DNA from: Candidatus Bathyarchaeota archaeon | Lineage (GTDB): Archaea; Thermoproteota; Bathyarchaeia; Bathyarchaeales; Bathycorpusculaceae | Assembly: GCA_003141855.1 (NCBI GenBank) | Contig: PLNS01000021.1 | Location: 21,060-85,059, forward strand | Direction: 5' to 3' | DNA length: 64,000 nucleotides | Part shown: positions 37,561 through 47,928 of the stretch, in pieces | Layout: every line of letters begins with the position of its first letter | Position numbering within the stretch: position 1 is the first letter of the stretch | Made by a program: the position numbers and the translations under genes | Notes under the pieces: generated by a model | Databases searched by the model: none | Told to the model about the DNA's origin: nothing | What the model saw: the letters and a program-made list of their open reading frames with translations, nothing else

Positions 37561-37770
37561 GTGGACTGGAGTAAATACTACCAAACTAACAAGGGGAGAC
37601 TCCTCGGAATTGGAGGAATACTAATTGTGGTAGGTCTTTTTCTCTACTTTGGGAGAGGAGTTGACGCGCGCGTGCTCATCTTACCCGTCGTTGGAATAGT
37701 GTTGCTCATTGCCGGAGTTATTTACAAGCCGCGCAAGAAGACAGAAAACGTCACCAGCAGCTCGCCGTAG
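37561..37770 (+). CDS. Small membrane protein
   Basis: WSKYYQTNKGRLLGIGGILIVVGLFLYFGRGVDARVLILPVVGIVLLIAGVIYKPRKK, two TM segments. Confidence 0.6.
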   Translation: MDWSKYYQTNKGRLLGIGGILIVVGLFLYFGRGVDARVLILPVVGIVLLIAGVIYKPRKKTENVTSSSP

Positions 37771-38198
37771 GCAGGATTACTCGACCGCTTGGATATCTGT
37801 CCATTCGTTCTATCTTTTTCCCTTATTACAAATTTCAGCACTGTTTATCTGTTTCCCATGGCATGCGCTATAGATTGAGAATCAGGCGAGGTTATCTGCC
37901 CATTTAGGTCAAATCTCTACTGTATTCATATCCGTTTGAAAGTACGTTTGATCTGATTCATGTAGAATCCATTCAGGTATCTAACCCGAGGGTTCGCTCC
38001 TTTAATTTTTAAAGTATGTTTTGAACTTGTTTGGGTATGGGGACGGGCGCCTTCAAACTTGGTCAAAATCTGCGAAGATTAGTCTTATTCAATAAGTTTG
38101 AGTTAGGGACTCATACCGTGTAGGGGTTAAGCCCGGTACGGCTCACTTTGCTGAGGACAGAAAATGATTCTTTGTGCGTTGCTGTTTGCTTATTGGGC

Positions 38199-38241
38199 AG
38201 GGATTCGCTTAATAGTTTAAGCGCATCCCACAGGTCCCGCT
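38199..38241. repeat. Intergenic hairpin repeat, copy 2
   Basis: AGGGATTCGCTTAATAGTTTAAGCGCATCCCACAGGTCCCGCT; stem GGGAT/ATCCC plus GCTTAA/TTAAGC. Confidence 0.65.
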
Positions 38242-38492
38242 TTGTACTGATTGTTTGAAAAATTCAAAATCACATCTTCAGGTTTCAAATAGGTTTTTGA
38301 ACCCTTTTGGGTTCAGGGACATAGAGACCTGAACCAGTTCAGGTTTGAATCCTAATGGAATAGTTTTGCGAAATGAGTTTTTGCTTCGATAGCTCACATA
38401 AAAATTTAACATCAGAGCTTTATAGAGCAATTGTTTTCTTGATAAGCTAACCGTAAATTAGTTCATTATTAGCCTATGGTGAATATGTCTGA

Positions 38493-40943
38493 ATGGAAGA
38501 AAAAAGAAGCCCCGACAGCTTTGCTGCGCTTCCCGTAGATGAAACTCTGAAGCAATTACAAACTGATCCAATTATAGGTTTAACCGACAATGAAGCGAAA
38601 CAAAGAATAGACCAGTATGGTCGCAATGAAGTAGTAGAAAAACGGCAAAATCCCTTAATTGGATTTCTAAAACGTTTCTGGGGCTTAACAGCTTGGATGC
38701 TTGAAATAGCAATAATACTCTCGTTCGTTTTAAGCAAATACTTAGACTTATACATCATAACAGCTCTGTTGCTTGTGAATGCCATTTTAGGGTTTGCTCA
38801 AGAACAGCAAGCGACAAGAGCAGTCAAAGCGCTCAAGCAAAAACTGCAACTGCAAACAAGAGTCCTAAGAGACAAAGTATGGTCAACCATATCAGCCGCC
38901 GATTTAGTTCCTGGCGATATTATCAGAGTTAGGTCAGGCGATTTTGTTCCCGCAGACCTCAAAATAATAGATGCAGAAGTAACCGTAGACCAATCAGCCA
39001 TAACGGGGGAATCCATGCCCCTTGAAAAGAAAAGCGGCGAAATCATTTACTCTGGTTCCATAATACGAAAGGGAGAAGCCACAAGCGTGGTAACCTCCAC
39101 TGGATCACGTACATATTTTGGAAAAACAATCCAACTTGTTCAACTAGCCAAACCTAGACTCCACATGGAAACGGTCATTACAGGATTAATGAAGTGGCTT
39201 CTAATCTTGGTGGTATCCCTACTTCTCGTAGCTTTCGCTGTATCATGGATACGCGGCATAAATCTCTTAGATATGTTGTCGCTGGCGCTAATATTGCTCG
39301 TATCAGCAATACCCGTCGCATTGCCCACCATGTTCACGGTCACAATGGCACTGGGCTCATTAGAACTCGCAAAGAAAGGAGTCCTAGTTACGCGGCTTAG
39401 TGCCTCGGAAGACGCCGCTTTGATGGATGTTCTATGCGTTGACAAAACAGGAACACTCACCTTAAACATGCTAACCGTAGCAGACGTACTGGAAAGTAAC
39501 AACTATAAAAAAGATGACGCCCTGCTGTTTGGCGCCTTAGCCTCACAAAAAGCAAACCAAGACCCCATTGACATGGCTTTCTTAGCAGCAGCCAATGAAA
39601 AAAACATACCGTTAGATGGCTACATTCAAAAGGAATTCATGCCCTTTGACCCTTCTACTCGAAGAACAGAGGCAATCGTAGAGAAGCAGGGTGTAAAATT
39701 AAGGGTTGCTAAAGGCGCGGTCTCTGTGATAACGCCATTGTGTGAAATTGAAGGAAAAGAACTAGCAGATCTTGAGGCAAAAATGGAAGCTTTCGCCAGC
39801 AAGGGATACAGAATTATCGCTGTTGCAGTAAGCCGCGAAGAATCAAAAATGGGTCTGGTTGGGTTAGTGGCACTCTATGATAAACCTAGGTCTGAATCTG
39901 CAAAAATGATAGATAAGCTTCGATCGCTAGGAATATCGGTCAAGATGCTAACAGGCGATTCATTACCTATTGCAAAACAGGTAGCGCAAGAAATACATTT
40001 GGGCGACAGAATAACGCGCACACCTGAATTAAAAGAGGACACAAACAAAGATGCCATAATGGCTACAGAAATTATTGAAAAAAGTGATGGCTTCGCGGAG
40101 ATCTACCCTGAAGGCAAATACCAAATAGTCCGAGGACTACAAACCGAAAAGCATGTTGTTGGGATGACTGGAGACGGAGTAAACGACGCTGCCGCCCTGA
40201 AACAGGCAGAAGTCGGAATCGCTGTAAGCAACGCCACTGACGTTGCAAAAGGTGCAGCAAGTGTAGTTCTAACCGAGCCAGGATTGGCTAACATTATAGG
40301 TCTCGTTACTACTGGAAGGATGATTTATCAGAGAATTTTAACGTGGATATTCAACAAAGTCGTCAAAACATTCCAAGTAGTGTTTTTCGTAGTGTTGGCT
40401 TTCCTTTTTACTGGATTGTTTGTTGTGAGTGCTTTTCAGGTTGTGCTGCTGTTGTTCTTGGTGGATTTTGTGACCATATCGCTTGCTACAGACAATGTGA
40501 GACCCTCAGAAAAACCTGAAACGTGGAACATTACTCCTCTTGTTAAGGCATCTACCGTATTAGGCGTCTTAACAGTAGCCGAATCGCTTGGACTCCTGTA
40601 CATAGGACTTACTTACTTGGGGCTTTCTAACACAGCGTTGCTTCAAACTTTTGTCTTTGACATGCTGTTATTCGGAGGATTATTCACAATATTCGTAGTG
40701 CGCGAAAGAGGCAACTTCTGGAAGTCAAAGCCCAGCAAACCGCTTTTAGCTGCAATTCTTGCTGACATTGCCATCTCCTCGATAATCTCTGTTATCGGAA
40801 TTCCAGGTTTGGCACCGATACCCATCCAATACGTAGGTATAGCGTTAGCGTGGTTCTTTGTATTTGGGCTTTTGTTAAATGACCAGATAAAAACTAGGCT
40901 TCTGCCATATCTAGTCTCAACAAGACAACTAAACAATGTGTGA
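38493..40943 (+). CDS. P-type ATPase, P3A (plasma-membrane H+-ATPase) type
   Basis: VDKTGTLT, MLTGDSLPIAKQ, MTGDGVNDAAALKQAEVGIAV. Confidence 0.93.
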   Translation: MEEKRSPDSFAALPVDETLKQLQTDPIIGLTDNEAKQRIDQYGRNEVVEKRQNPLIGFLKRFWGLTAWMLEIAIILSFVLSKYLDLYIITALLLVNAILGFAQEQQATRAVKALKQKLQLQTRVLRDKVWSTISAADLVPGDIIRVRSGDFVPADLKIIDAEVTVDQSAITGESMPLEKKSGEIIYSGSIIRKGEATSVVTSTGSRTYFGKTIQLVQLAKPRLHMETVITGLMKWLLILVVSLLLVAFAVSWIRGINLLDMLSLALILLVSAIPVALPTMFTVTMALGSLELAKKGVLVTRLSASEDAALMDVLCVDKTGTLTLNMLTVADVLESNNYKKDDALLFGALASQKANQDPIDMAFLAAANEKNIPLDGYIQKEFMPFDPSTRRTEAIVEKQGVKLRVAKGAVSVITPLCEIEGKELADLEAKMEAFASKGYRIIAVAVSREESKMGLVGLVALYDKPRSESAKMIDKLRSLGISVKMLTGDSLPIAKQVAQEIHLGDRITRTPELKEDTNKDAIMATEIIEKSDGFAEIYPEGKYQIVRGLQTEKHVVGMTGDGVNDAAALKQAEVGIAVSNATDVAKGAASVVLTEPGLANIIGLVTTGRMIYQRILTWIFNKVVKTFQVVFFVVLAFLFTGLFVVSAFQVVLLLFLVDFVTISLATDNVRPSEKPETWNITPLVKASTVLGVLTVAESLGLLYIGLTYLGLSNTALLQTFVFDMLLFGGLFTIFVVRERGNFWKSKPSKPLLAAILADIAISSIISVIGIPGLAPIPIQYVGIALAWFFVFGLLLNDQIKTRLLPYLVSTRQLNNV

Positions 40944-41107
40944 GCGTATTTTTCAGAGGATAGGTTGCTCATAAACCATAAGAAAAGACGAATCTAATTA
41001 ACTTAAGGCATTCTCGCTGTTTTCTTCAAAAAAGCACTTCATAAAGAAGCGGTTTAGTTTCAAACCGTTGTTAACACTGGAATCCCAAAGAGTATTGTAT
41101 TGGAACC

Positions 41108-41353
41108 TTATTCTTCCATCATTATCAATGTCAATGTTGACCGCACTTGGTTGATTGTTCGGATTTTATGCGTCACAGCTTCTTTTAGTTCTTCCATTGT
41201 ATCTGCCTTAACTTTTATGATAAGATCGTATACGCCGTAAGAAACATAGGCTTCCTCTACGACCCCAATTTGCTTGAGCTGTTTTAATACGTTGTCTTCT
41301 GAGCCAGTTTCTACGTTAAGCAAGACAAACGCTCGCGGCATAAAATTCTCCAT
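41108..41353 (-). CDS. Lrp/AsnC ligand-binding (RAM) domain protein, no HTH
   Basis: RAFVLLNVETGSEDNVLKQLKQIGVVEEAYVSYGVYDLIIKVKADTMEELKEAVTHKIRTINQVRSTLTLIMME. Confidence 0.88.
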   Translation of the reverse strand: MENFMPRAFVLLNVETGSEDNVLKQLKQIGVVEEAYVSYGVYDLIIKVKADTMEELKEAVTHKIRTINQVRSTLTLIMMEE

Positions 41354-41519
41354 ATATTAGTAAAGACTTAAGATAATTAAACTGTTTGTCGTAAGTGGAA
41401 TGGTGAAGAGTATCCAAGAAGAGAACGGGTGGAGGGGTTTTTATTGTGAAAAACTTGGAGATCTGTTAACAACCACCTGAATGGTGCAAAGAAAAATAAG
41501 TAAGTGAAAGTATTTTTAG

Positions 41520-41900
41520 ATGGGTTTGTTCGGTATGAAGTGTGAGCGTTGTGGGTCGCATCTCAAAGAAGGCGAAAGTTATGATTTTCATGAAAAAATC
41601 TTGTGTGAAGATTGTTGCATGTACGAAACAAATCCGCCAAAAGCTTGTGACCCGATGGCTGTTTCTGCTGCGTTGTCAATTCGAAAACAGTTGGGGCAAT
41701 CGGGCATTGATGGTTTAACGGAACTGCAGAAAACGATTTGCAATACAATTGAGGCGCGTGGAAAAATTACCCGCGAAGAATTGGCAAAGATTGTTAGTTT
41801 AAAGCCTGAAGAATTAGATCAACAATTTGCTATTCTGTGTCATTGCGAACTAGCCCGCGCCCTTAAGGAAGCAGGCAAAGTATACTTGACAAAATGGTGA
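41520..41900 (+). CDS. Zinc-binding (LIM-like Cys) hypothetical protein, intact paralogue of 48951-49323
   Basis: CERCGSHLKEGESYDFHEKILCEDCCMYETNPPKACDPMAVSAALSIRKQLGQSGIDGLTELQ. Confidence 0.75.
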   Translation: MGLFGMKCERCGSHLKEGESYDFHEKILCEDCCMYETNPPKACDPMAVSAALSIRKQLGQSGIDGLTELQKTICNTIEARGKITREELAKIVSLKPEELDQQFAILCHCELARALKEAGKVYLTKW

Positions 41901-42034
41901 ATTTGCACCTTTACTTATGTTTTCAACATAGTTCTTTTTCCAAAAAAGGGGATTTAAATTCGTCTTTGCAAATGTGTCAAATCAAAATTTGCTTTGACGG
42001 CAATAACGGAAACGTCTGGAGCCGCTTTTAGCCG

Positions 42035-42341
42035 CTAAAGAGTTTTGGCCACTTCGCTAAGGGGTTGGACTGGTCTCACTTCCACGGTCATTGGGCCGAA
42101 GAACTTTGACTTTCTCTGCGTTATCGGTTTCTATTGTAAAGAACCCTTTATGGTCTGCTGCTGTATCTTTTGGGCAGCTCATGTAGGCTGCGGCTATTTT
42201 TATTCCGGCTTTCTTAACGTTCTCGTCCGAAAACAGCTGTTTGATCATCGCTTTTCCTTCGGGTTTCAGCAGTGGGCACATTGCGGCAGGATGGGTGTGA
42301 GTAGCTTCAAATAACAATAAATCACCTCCAGAGTTAAGCAA
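42035..42341 (-). pseudogene. Small conserved-looking protein with a frameshift near its C-terminus
   Basis: LLLFEATHTHPAAMCPLLKPEGKAMIKQLF...AEKVKV; alternate frame gives FFGPMTVEVRPVQPLSEVAKTL*. Confidence 0.6.
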
Positions 42342-42453
42342 GACTATAAGAATAGTCTCTTGAGTGAGTTAATCTTGTAATTAAGCTATTGTGATTGCTG
42401 GCATACAACAACAGACACTGTTATCAGTTAACAGTATGAAATAATAGTCTCGG

Positions 42454-42801
42454 ATGCAAAGTTGTAGAGTGAGATGTAACATGAAGATAACGCGAATTGA
42501 GAAAACCGCTGCATTTCAGAACGTACACTTGGTTGAGGCTAAGCAAATATATGATACCGAAAACGCCACAGTAATCCATATGTCTTTGCAGCCTGGGCAG
42601 TCTTTGAAAAAACACACTACTCCAGTTGACGTTTTCTTCTATATTCTTGAAGGCAAAGGAACCGTCGAAATCGGCGAAGAAAAACAAGAAGTACAAAAAG
42701 ATGCGCTTGTAGAAAGCCCCAAAGGTATTCCGCACCTTTTGCGAAATTCAGGAGAGAGTGTCTTTAGGTTTCTAGTAGTCAAGCTCCCCAAACAAAAGTA
42801 G
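42454..42801 (+). CDS. Cupin-domain protein (start probably 42481)
   Basis: MSLQPGQSLKKHTTPVDVFFYILEGKGTVEIGEEKQEVQKDALVESPKGIPHLLRN. Confidence 0.85.
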   Translation: MQSCRVRCNMKITRIEKTAAFQNVHLVEAKQIYDTENATVIHMSLQPGQSLKKHTTPVDVFFYILEGKGTVEIGEEKQEVQKDALVESPKGIPHLLRNSGESVFRFLVVKLPKQK

Positions 42802-42857
42802 ATGAGACTTTCCTTATTGCACTACAGCTTCCTTGTCCGAGGTTTTTATAGGTAGAG

Positions 42858-43319
42858 TCAGTTTTTCATGAATTCTAGCTTTCTCTTGGATGTTCCACAG
42901 AAAATCGAAAACAACACTATCAGAAACAAAACTGCAATTTTAAACTCAACATACACCTGGAAATTTGAAGCAATAATAAAGGCAGCTGGAACTATAGTCA
43001 ATAATACGTTAACAAAAACAATCAAACCCAAAAGAGAACGAGAGCTTAAGCCTCCAAGCTCCGCCTTTCCGAACACTAACTCGGCCAGTTTGCCCCAGCC
43101 CTGCGTGCAAGCTTTGCAGTAAGCACAAGTTTTGCAGAGCTTTTTACGCACTACACCATAAACAGCAAATAATGCGAAAAACAAGAAGAACCAAGCCCCA
43201 AGCGGATAGTAGAACCACACGGCCACGGTGCCCAGCAAAATCCACAGCAAAAGACCAAGATTACCTAAGACTGCCCTTTTTTGGTCATATAGTCTTTTAT
43301 CTTCTTTTAGTCCGCCCAT
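42858..43319 (-). CDS. Membrane protein with cysteine cluster
   Basis: CKTCAYCKACTQGWG plus TM segments. Confidence 0.6.
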   Translation of the reverse strand: MGGLKEDKRLYDQKRAVLGNLGLLLWILLGTVAVWFYYPLGAWFFLFFALFAVYGVVRKKLCKTCAYCKACTQGWGKLAELVFGKAELGGLSSRSLLGLIVFVNVLLTIVPAAFIIASNFQVYVEFKIAVLFLIVLFSIFCGTSKRKLEFMKN

Positions 43320-43421
43320 TTTACATCTTCCTGTAATCTATATCAGCGTATTTGCCATTTATTTGTCGTATCCATTACGAGTTGAACCTAATTAAAGTGC
43401 GCATCTGTAACTTGCAACGAA

Positions 43422-43862
43422 TTATTTAGATTTTCTTTCTGCATTTGCCGCTTTAGTTGCAAGAGCTTTTGCGATCATTTCGTTGAATACGGAGTGGCAG
43501 CAATGTCCTGTTGGGTTGTTAATTTTGCAGTTGCTCTTTACGTTTCCACGCAGATGCAGCATGATAGGTCCCGCTTCTGTCAATCCTGTTTCCAGGACTG
43601 TTTTTGTGACTTCTTCTTGGGTTATTTTTCTGCAGTAGCATGCGTACTTGGGGTTTGCATCTTTCTTGTACCAAAGCGACTTCTTGAGGGCTGATTTGTC
43701 AAAAACTGATTCCGAATTATAGTATGCGACCTCGCAGTCTGGATTCATGCAAAGATAGTAGTCCTTTTCTCCAATCTTACTTTTACATTTGGCTTTGAGC
43801 ATGTGCCTTACGGTTTTGTTAGAAACTTTTTGATTTGTTTTACTGCATGTTGGGCACTTCAT
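43422..43862 (-). CDS. CopZ-like / (2Fe-2S)-type Cys-rich protein
   Basis: CPTCSKTNQKVSNKTVRHML...ACYCRKITQEEV...NPTGHCCHSVF. Confidence 0.7.
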   Translation of the reverse strand: MKCPTCSKTNQKVSNKTVRHMLKAKCKSKIGEKDYYLCMNPDCEVAYYNSESVFDKSALKKSLWYKKDANPKYACYCRKITQEEVTKTVLETGLTEAGPIMLHLRGNVKSNCKINNPTGHCCHSVFNEMIAKALATKAANAERKSK

Positions 43863-44266
43863 CGCAACATATCCTTCAGGTAATTAATTGATTTCAAGTA
43901 TTTGAGACGTTAGTCTCTAAACGCATTTCTATGTATTCGCTTCTTGACCTTTTCTGCCGTGTGGTTCAGATGCAGTTTAAGCAAAGTAGCGGAAAATGGG
44001 AGTAAGTTGAACAAAAGTTAGCGGTTATGCAATTTTCCTTTTTGTTGCTTGGTTTGCTTTCGTGTTTGGGCGATTTAGCTATCCAGTTAAGCAGTGACTA
44101 AGCTGCACTTACATTTCTTAAAGTGTCCAAACCAACTCACCGCACCACTCACCCCAAGAAAAGAAGCATTTTTCGAAACAAATTTTACTGTCATGATTAC
44201 GCTTGACGCTATTAGAAACACAAGAATAACCACACAATTTGCTGAACACGTTTTTCCAAAAATGAA

Positions 44267-45172
44267 TCATTTTCTATATAGGACATAAACTCCAAAAACC
44301 ATGGCCATCCCAGCAAGGGCCTGCACGAAAGTAAACTCTTCTCTGAGAATAATGAAAGCGAAAACAGCTCCGAAAAGCGAAGCTGTTGAAAAAATCATTC
44401 CTGTTCTCATTGAACCGATTTCTCTAAGACCCAACATAAAAAACAGAATTGAGAAGCCTATGCTAAATGCCCCAACAGTGATTAGGTATGGGAAAGCTGA
44501 GAGCGGAACGTAGAAGTTCAATTTTAATGCGTACGCAACAAGCAGAAGGCTTATCCCGCCTATCAGGCATTTTAGGGCAGTCACAAGAATTAGATCTTCC
44601 TTGACGCATAGAAACTTGCTTAGGTTGTTGTCTATGCCCCAAAACAAGCAGGCGGTCAATATGAGAAGGTTACCTAGAAGCCACGTTTCTAAAGACAACT
44701 GGTAAAATTGTGCGTTGGTTGACAGAAACACCGCACCTATGACTAGCAGTGCAATGGCGCCTAGTTCTTTTTTGTTACAGCGTTCTCTTAGAAAAGAAAG
44801 AGCTATCAAAACTGTAAAAAGTGCTTCGGCGTTTTGCAGCAAAGACGCATTTACCGCCGTGGTTTGATTAAGACCGTTGAGAAACAAAAAGGGCGCAATA
44901 ATAGAGCCACAAAGCACCACCAAGCCAAGAGTAGCCACGTCTTTTTTGCAGAATTTTGGGTCGGTCTTTGTTGGAGTTTTCAGCAGTTGCATGACATGTT
45001 TGCGAATTGGAGAGAAGCGAACTGCTGATAAGGAGATTCCTGCAAAAAGATAGATTAGCCCTGCCACGATAGTTGGATTAACATTTGCTAGGGCAATCTT
45101 GTTAAGTGTGGTTCCTATCCCAAAAAGAAGGGCCGACCCAACAGCACCTACGTAACCCCAGTGATGTGTCAT
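44267..45172 (-). CDS. EamA/DMT-family transporter
   Basis: Ten-TM-like hydrophobic pattern; GYVGAVGSALLFGIGTTLNK. Confidence 0.8.
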   Translation of the reverse strand: MTHHWGYVGAVGSALLFGIGTTLNKIALANVNPTIVAGLIYLFAGISLSAVRFSPIRKHVMQLLKTPTKTDPKFCKKDVATLGLVVLCGSIIAPFLFLNGLNQTTAVNASLLQNAEALFTVLIALSFLRERCNKKELGAIALLVIGAVFLSTNAQFYQLSLETWLLGNLLILTACLFWGIDNNLSKFLCVKEDLILVTALKCLIGGISLLLVAYALKLNFYVPLSAFPYLITVGAFSIGFSILFFMLGLREIGSMRTGMIFSTASLFGAVFAFIILREEFTFVQALAGMAMVFGVYVLYRK

Positions 45173-45177
45173 ATCAA

Positions 45178-46068
45178 CTACCGCGTATATGCGGTTTTAC
45201 GCTTATCGCCTTCGGGCATTGAGTTAATTCCTGAATTTAGAAGTTCCAGTATTTCTTTTCTGGCTTCGCTAATAGTGAGGGGAAGTAGTTCGTCTATTGG
45301 CAGATTGTCTTCTTTCTTTAGCACCTCAAAAAGGTGCGCTATTCGCGGCGAGCGAAGATTAACTTTTCTAATCAACTCTGTATTTGAGAAGCTTTCTTTT
45401 GGAGTTCCTTCAGAAGCAACTCTGCCTTTGTCTAGAATGACCATTTTGTTTGCGAACATCGGCACCATATCAACGTCATGCGTAGCTAACAGCAGTGTAA
45501 TGCCGTTTTCCGTGTTAAGATGGAGAAGCAAATGAAGAATTTCGCTGATAGCACGAGGGTCAAGATTTGCAGTGGGTTCGTCCATGATGATAACTTCAGG
45601 CTGCATAGCAAGAACACCCGCGAGCGCAACCCGCTTCTTCTGTCCCAAACTCAGGAAATGCGGCGGTTTTTCTGTGAATTCTGTCATCCCAACAGTTTTG
45701 AGCGCGTCATCCACCAGTTTTTTGACATGATCAGGAGCGTAGCCCAAATTTAATGGCCCGAAGGCTACATCCTGTTTTACAGTTGAAGCGAAAAGTTGGT
45801 CGTTTGGGTCTTGAAAAACAAAACCCACCCGTTTCCTCAGGCTCAAAAGAGATTTCGCGTCGTATTCTAACGGTTTGTCTTCGAAGTATATTTTGCCTGA
45901 AGTTGGTTTTAAGATGCCGTTTAAGTGGTTTAATAGAGTGGTTTTTCCTGAGCCGTTAGTGCCTAAGAGCGCGATGCGGTCGCCTTTTGCAAAGTTTAGG
46001 GAGATTTCTTTTAAAGCCAGGGTTCCATCCGAGTATCGGTGGGAGAGGTTTTCTAGTTTGAACAGCAT
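45178..46068 (-). CDS. cbiO: Cobalt/nickel ECF transporter ATPase
   Basis: GTNGSGKTTLLNHLNGIL, FLSLGQKKRVALAGVLAMQPEVIIMDEPTANLDP; follows CbiQ. Confidence 0.9.
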   Translation of the reverse strand: MLFKLENLSHRYSDGTLALKEISLNFAKGDRIALLGTNGSGKTTLLNHLNGILKPTSGKIYFEDKPLEYDAKSLLSLRKRVGFVFQDPNDQLFASTVKQDVAFGPLNLGYAPDHVKKLVDDALKTVGMTEFTEKPPHFLSLGQKKRVALAGVLAMQPEVIIMDEPTANLDPRAISEILHLLLHLNTENGITLLLATHDVDMVPMFANKMVILDKGRVASEGTPKESFSNTELIRKVNLRSPRIAHLFEVLKKEDNLPIDELLPLTISEARKEILELLNSGINSMPEGDKRKTAYTR

Positions 46069-46074
46069 TTTGTA

Positions 46075-46884
46075 TTATACAACTCCAATATTTGTCGTTA
46101 GAAAGATTGCAATCGCGAGTATGATGTCAAATAGTACTATTCCAAATATCGCGGCTTTTTTGGGTTTGGGAAGGTCTTCGAGGACGCGGATGTTTCCGTC
46201 GTATCCTCTTGCGTTCATAGCAACGAAGGTGCGTTCTCCCTGTTCTAAGGTTCTGATAAAAAGGTTTCCAGCAACTAAAGCAACAGATCGCATTCTCTTT
46301 ATCAAGCCTGAATTTCCCAGCCTCAGTTTCTGGGCTGTGTTCATTTTTACGGATATTTCCAAGAGAACGAATATGTAACGGTAAATTAGCAAAGACAATT
46401 CGACCACTACTCTTGGAACCTTAAATCGTCTAAGCGTGATGAAAATATCAGTTATTGAGGTTGTTAACACTAAGAAATATAGGCAAGAAAGAGCACTTTC
46501 CACTCTGAAAAATGTATTAACGCTCATGGTGATGCCATTTTTGAAAATGGTCCATGTAAACCACGGCAAATTAATTTGGGTGAGAGCTTGGCCGTAGCCG
46601 AAGAAGAGGGCTATGAAGAGGCAACTTAACGCAGCCATGGCAGTAGGGTAAATGAGTAGGTCAAGGTAGAAATGGGCTTTAATTTTTGCGAAGCGTAAAA
46701 GCAAAACCGTGGTTATTGTAAATATAATTATTGGCACTATTATTGACTGCGAAGAAACGCTTATGATGAGGGCTGAGAGCGCAAAGAAACCTTTTGTTAT
46801 GGGGCTGTTTTTTGCCAAAAGGTTAGTGTAAGCGGATCTATCTATGTGCGCATATATGTCGCTGTGGGCCATAGAGGTTTTCAC
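46075..46884 (-). CDS. cbiQ: Cobalt/nickel ECF transporter T component
   Basis: CbiQ-like sequence including RFKVPRVVVELSLLIYRYIFVLLE and NARGYDGNIRVL. Confidence 0.88.
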   Translation of the reverse strand: MKTSMAHSDIYAHIDRSAYTNLLAKNSPITKGFFALSALIISVSSQSIIVPIIIFTITTVLLLRFAKIKAHFYLDLLIYPTAMAALSCLFIALFFGYGQALTQINLPWFTWTIFKNGITMSVNTFFRVESALSCLYFLVLTTSITDIFITLRRFKVPRVVVELSLLIYRYIFVLLEISVKMNTAQKLRLGNSGLIKRMRSVALVAGNLFIRTLEQGERTFVAMNARGYDGNIRVLEDLPKPKKAAIFGIVLFDIILAIAIFLTTNIGVV

Positions 46885-47192
46885 TCAATTTTGGCAATGA
46901 CCTGTGTTTTGCTCTTTGTTCCTTTCTGTGCTCTCTTTCCCCGTTCGTACCCTATAAAGTACCCTATTATGATTGCGCCTATGGCTGCTTGAACTGAGAA
47001 TAGCAGAGTTTCGATTTCGCTGCTAGGGGGCGTCCAAATCGGGCTAAACCATGGTTTATAGCCTTGGTCGGAGATTGCTTGTTCGGCACTACTGTCCGCG
47101 CCACTGAATTCCGCTGCAGGAAAAAGAATTAAAGGCGCAGCAAAAAGAACGACCACCACTATGATTAAGATAGCGTAGTGTTTGGCGTTCAA
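46881..47192 (-). CDS. cbiN: CbiN-like component
   Basis: Two TM segments, [56 protein letters not shown]. Confidence 0.8.
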   Translation of the reverse strand: MNAKHYAILIIVVVVLFAAPLILFPAAEFSGADSSAEQAISDQGYKPWFSPIWTPPSSEIETLLFSVQAAIGAIIIGYFIGYERGKRAQKGTKSKTQVIAKIE

Positions 47193-47884
47193 GATTTTAT
47201 TTCCTCCTGTGTACTGGATACACCAGGTAACTTAATCACCTTCAATGTTGCTAAGAGTTGTCCCTTGTATTTCGCCAAGAAGTCAAAGAGAATTACTGCT
47301 AATATGCCTTCGCCGATAGCTAATGGAATCTGGGTGATTGCAAAAATTGTTCCAAACTTCAAGAACGCATCAAAGAAACCTGCTGATGTTGGGAAAACAA
47401 GTGCAAGCTGAACTGATGTTGTAACGTATGTAAATAAATCGCCTAAAGCAGCAGCGAGAAATATGCCTGCCGATGTTGGAAGCCTCGCCTTCTTTGAGGC
47501 GATCCATACGGCGTAGGCTACCATTGGCCCTACTATCCCCATGGAAAAGACGTTTGCGCCTAGGGTAGTTATGCCGCCATGCGCCAGCAACAAAGCTTGA
47601 AACAATAAGACAATTATTGAAAGAACTGAAGTGATTCCAGGTCCAACCACTACGGCAGCTAAACCAGTGCCTGTTGGATGTGAGGTGCTGCCCGTAACTG
47701 AGGGAAGCTTCAAAGATGAAAGCACAAAGATGAATGCTCCCATTAATGCGAGAAGCGGGAGAGCTTCAGGGATTTTTTTCGTAACTTTCGAAAGCCTATA
47801 GATGCCATAAGCTACGAATGGCATGGCTATTGCAAACCAAATTTCCCACCAAGGGTTAGGTAGAAAACCTTCCATTATGTGCAT
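47189..47884 (-). CDS. cbiM: Cobalt/nickel ECF transporter S component
   Basis: [46 protein letters not shown]. Confidence 0.93.
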   Translation of the reverse strand: MHIMEGFLPNPWWEIWFAIAMPFVAYGIYRLSKVTKKIPEALPLLALMGAFIFVLSSLKLPSVTGSTSHPTGTGLAAVVVGPGITSVLSIIVLLFQALLLAHGGITTLGANVFSMGIVGPMVAYAVWIASKKARLPTSAGIFLAAALGDLFTYVTTSVQLALVFPTSAGFFDAFLKFGTIFAITQIPLAIGEGILAVILFDFLAKYKGQLLATLKVIKLPGVSSTQEEIKS

Positions 47885-47928
47885 TTCTTTCTCTCTCCAA
47901 AGTCCGTTTATCTATCCGACGATTTATA

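Noticed and set aside
42868-43122. Plus-strand ORF opposite the Cys membrane protein
   Set aside because: The minus ORF has coherent TM and Cys motifs; the plus ORF has none.
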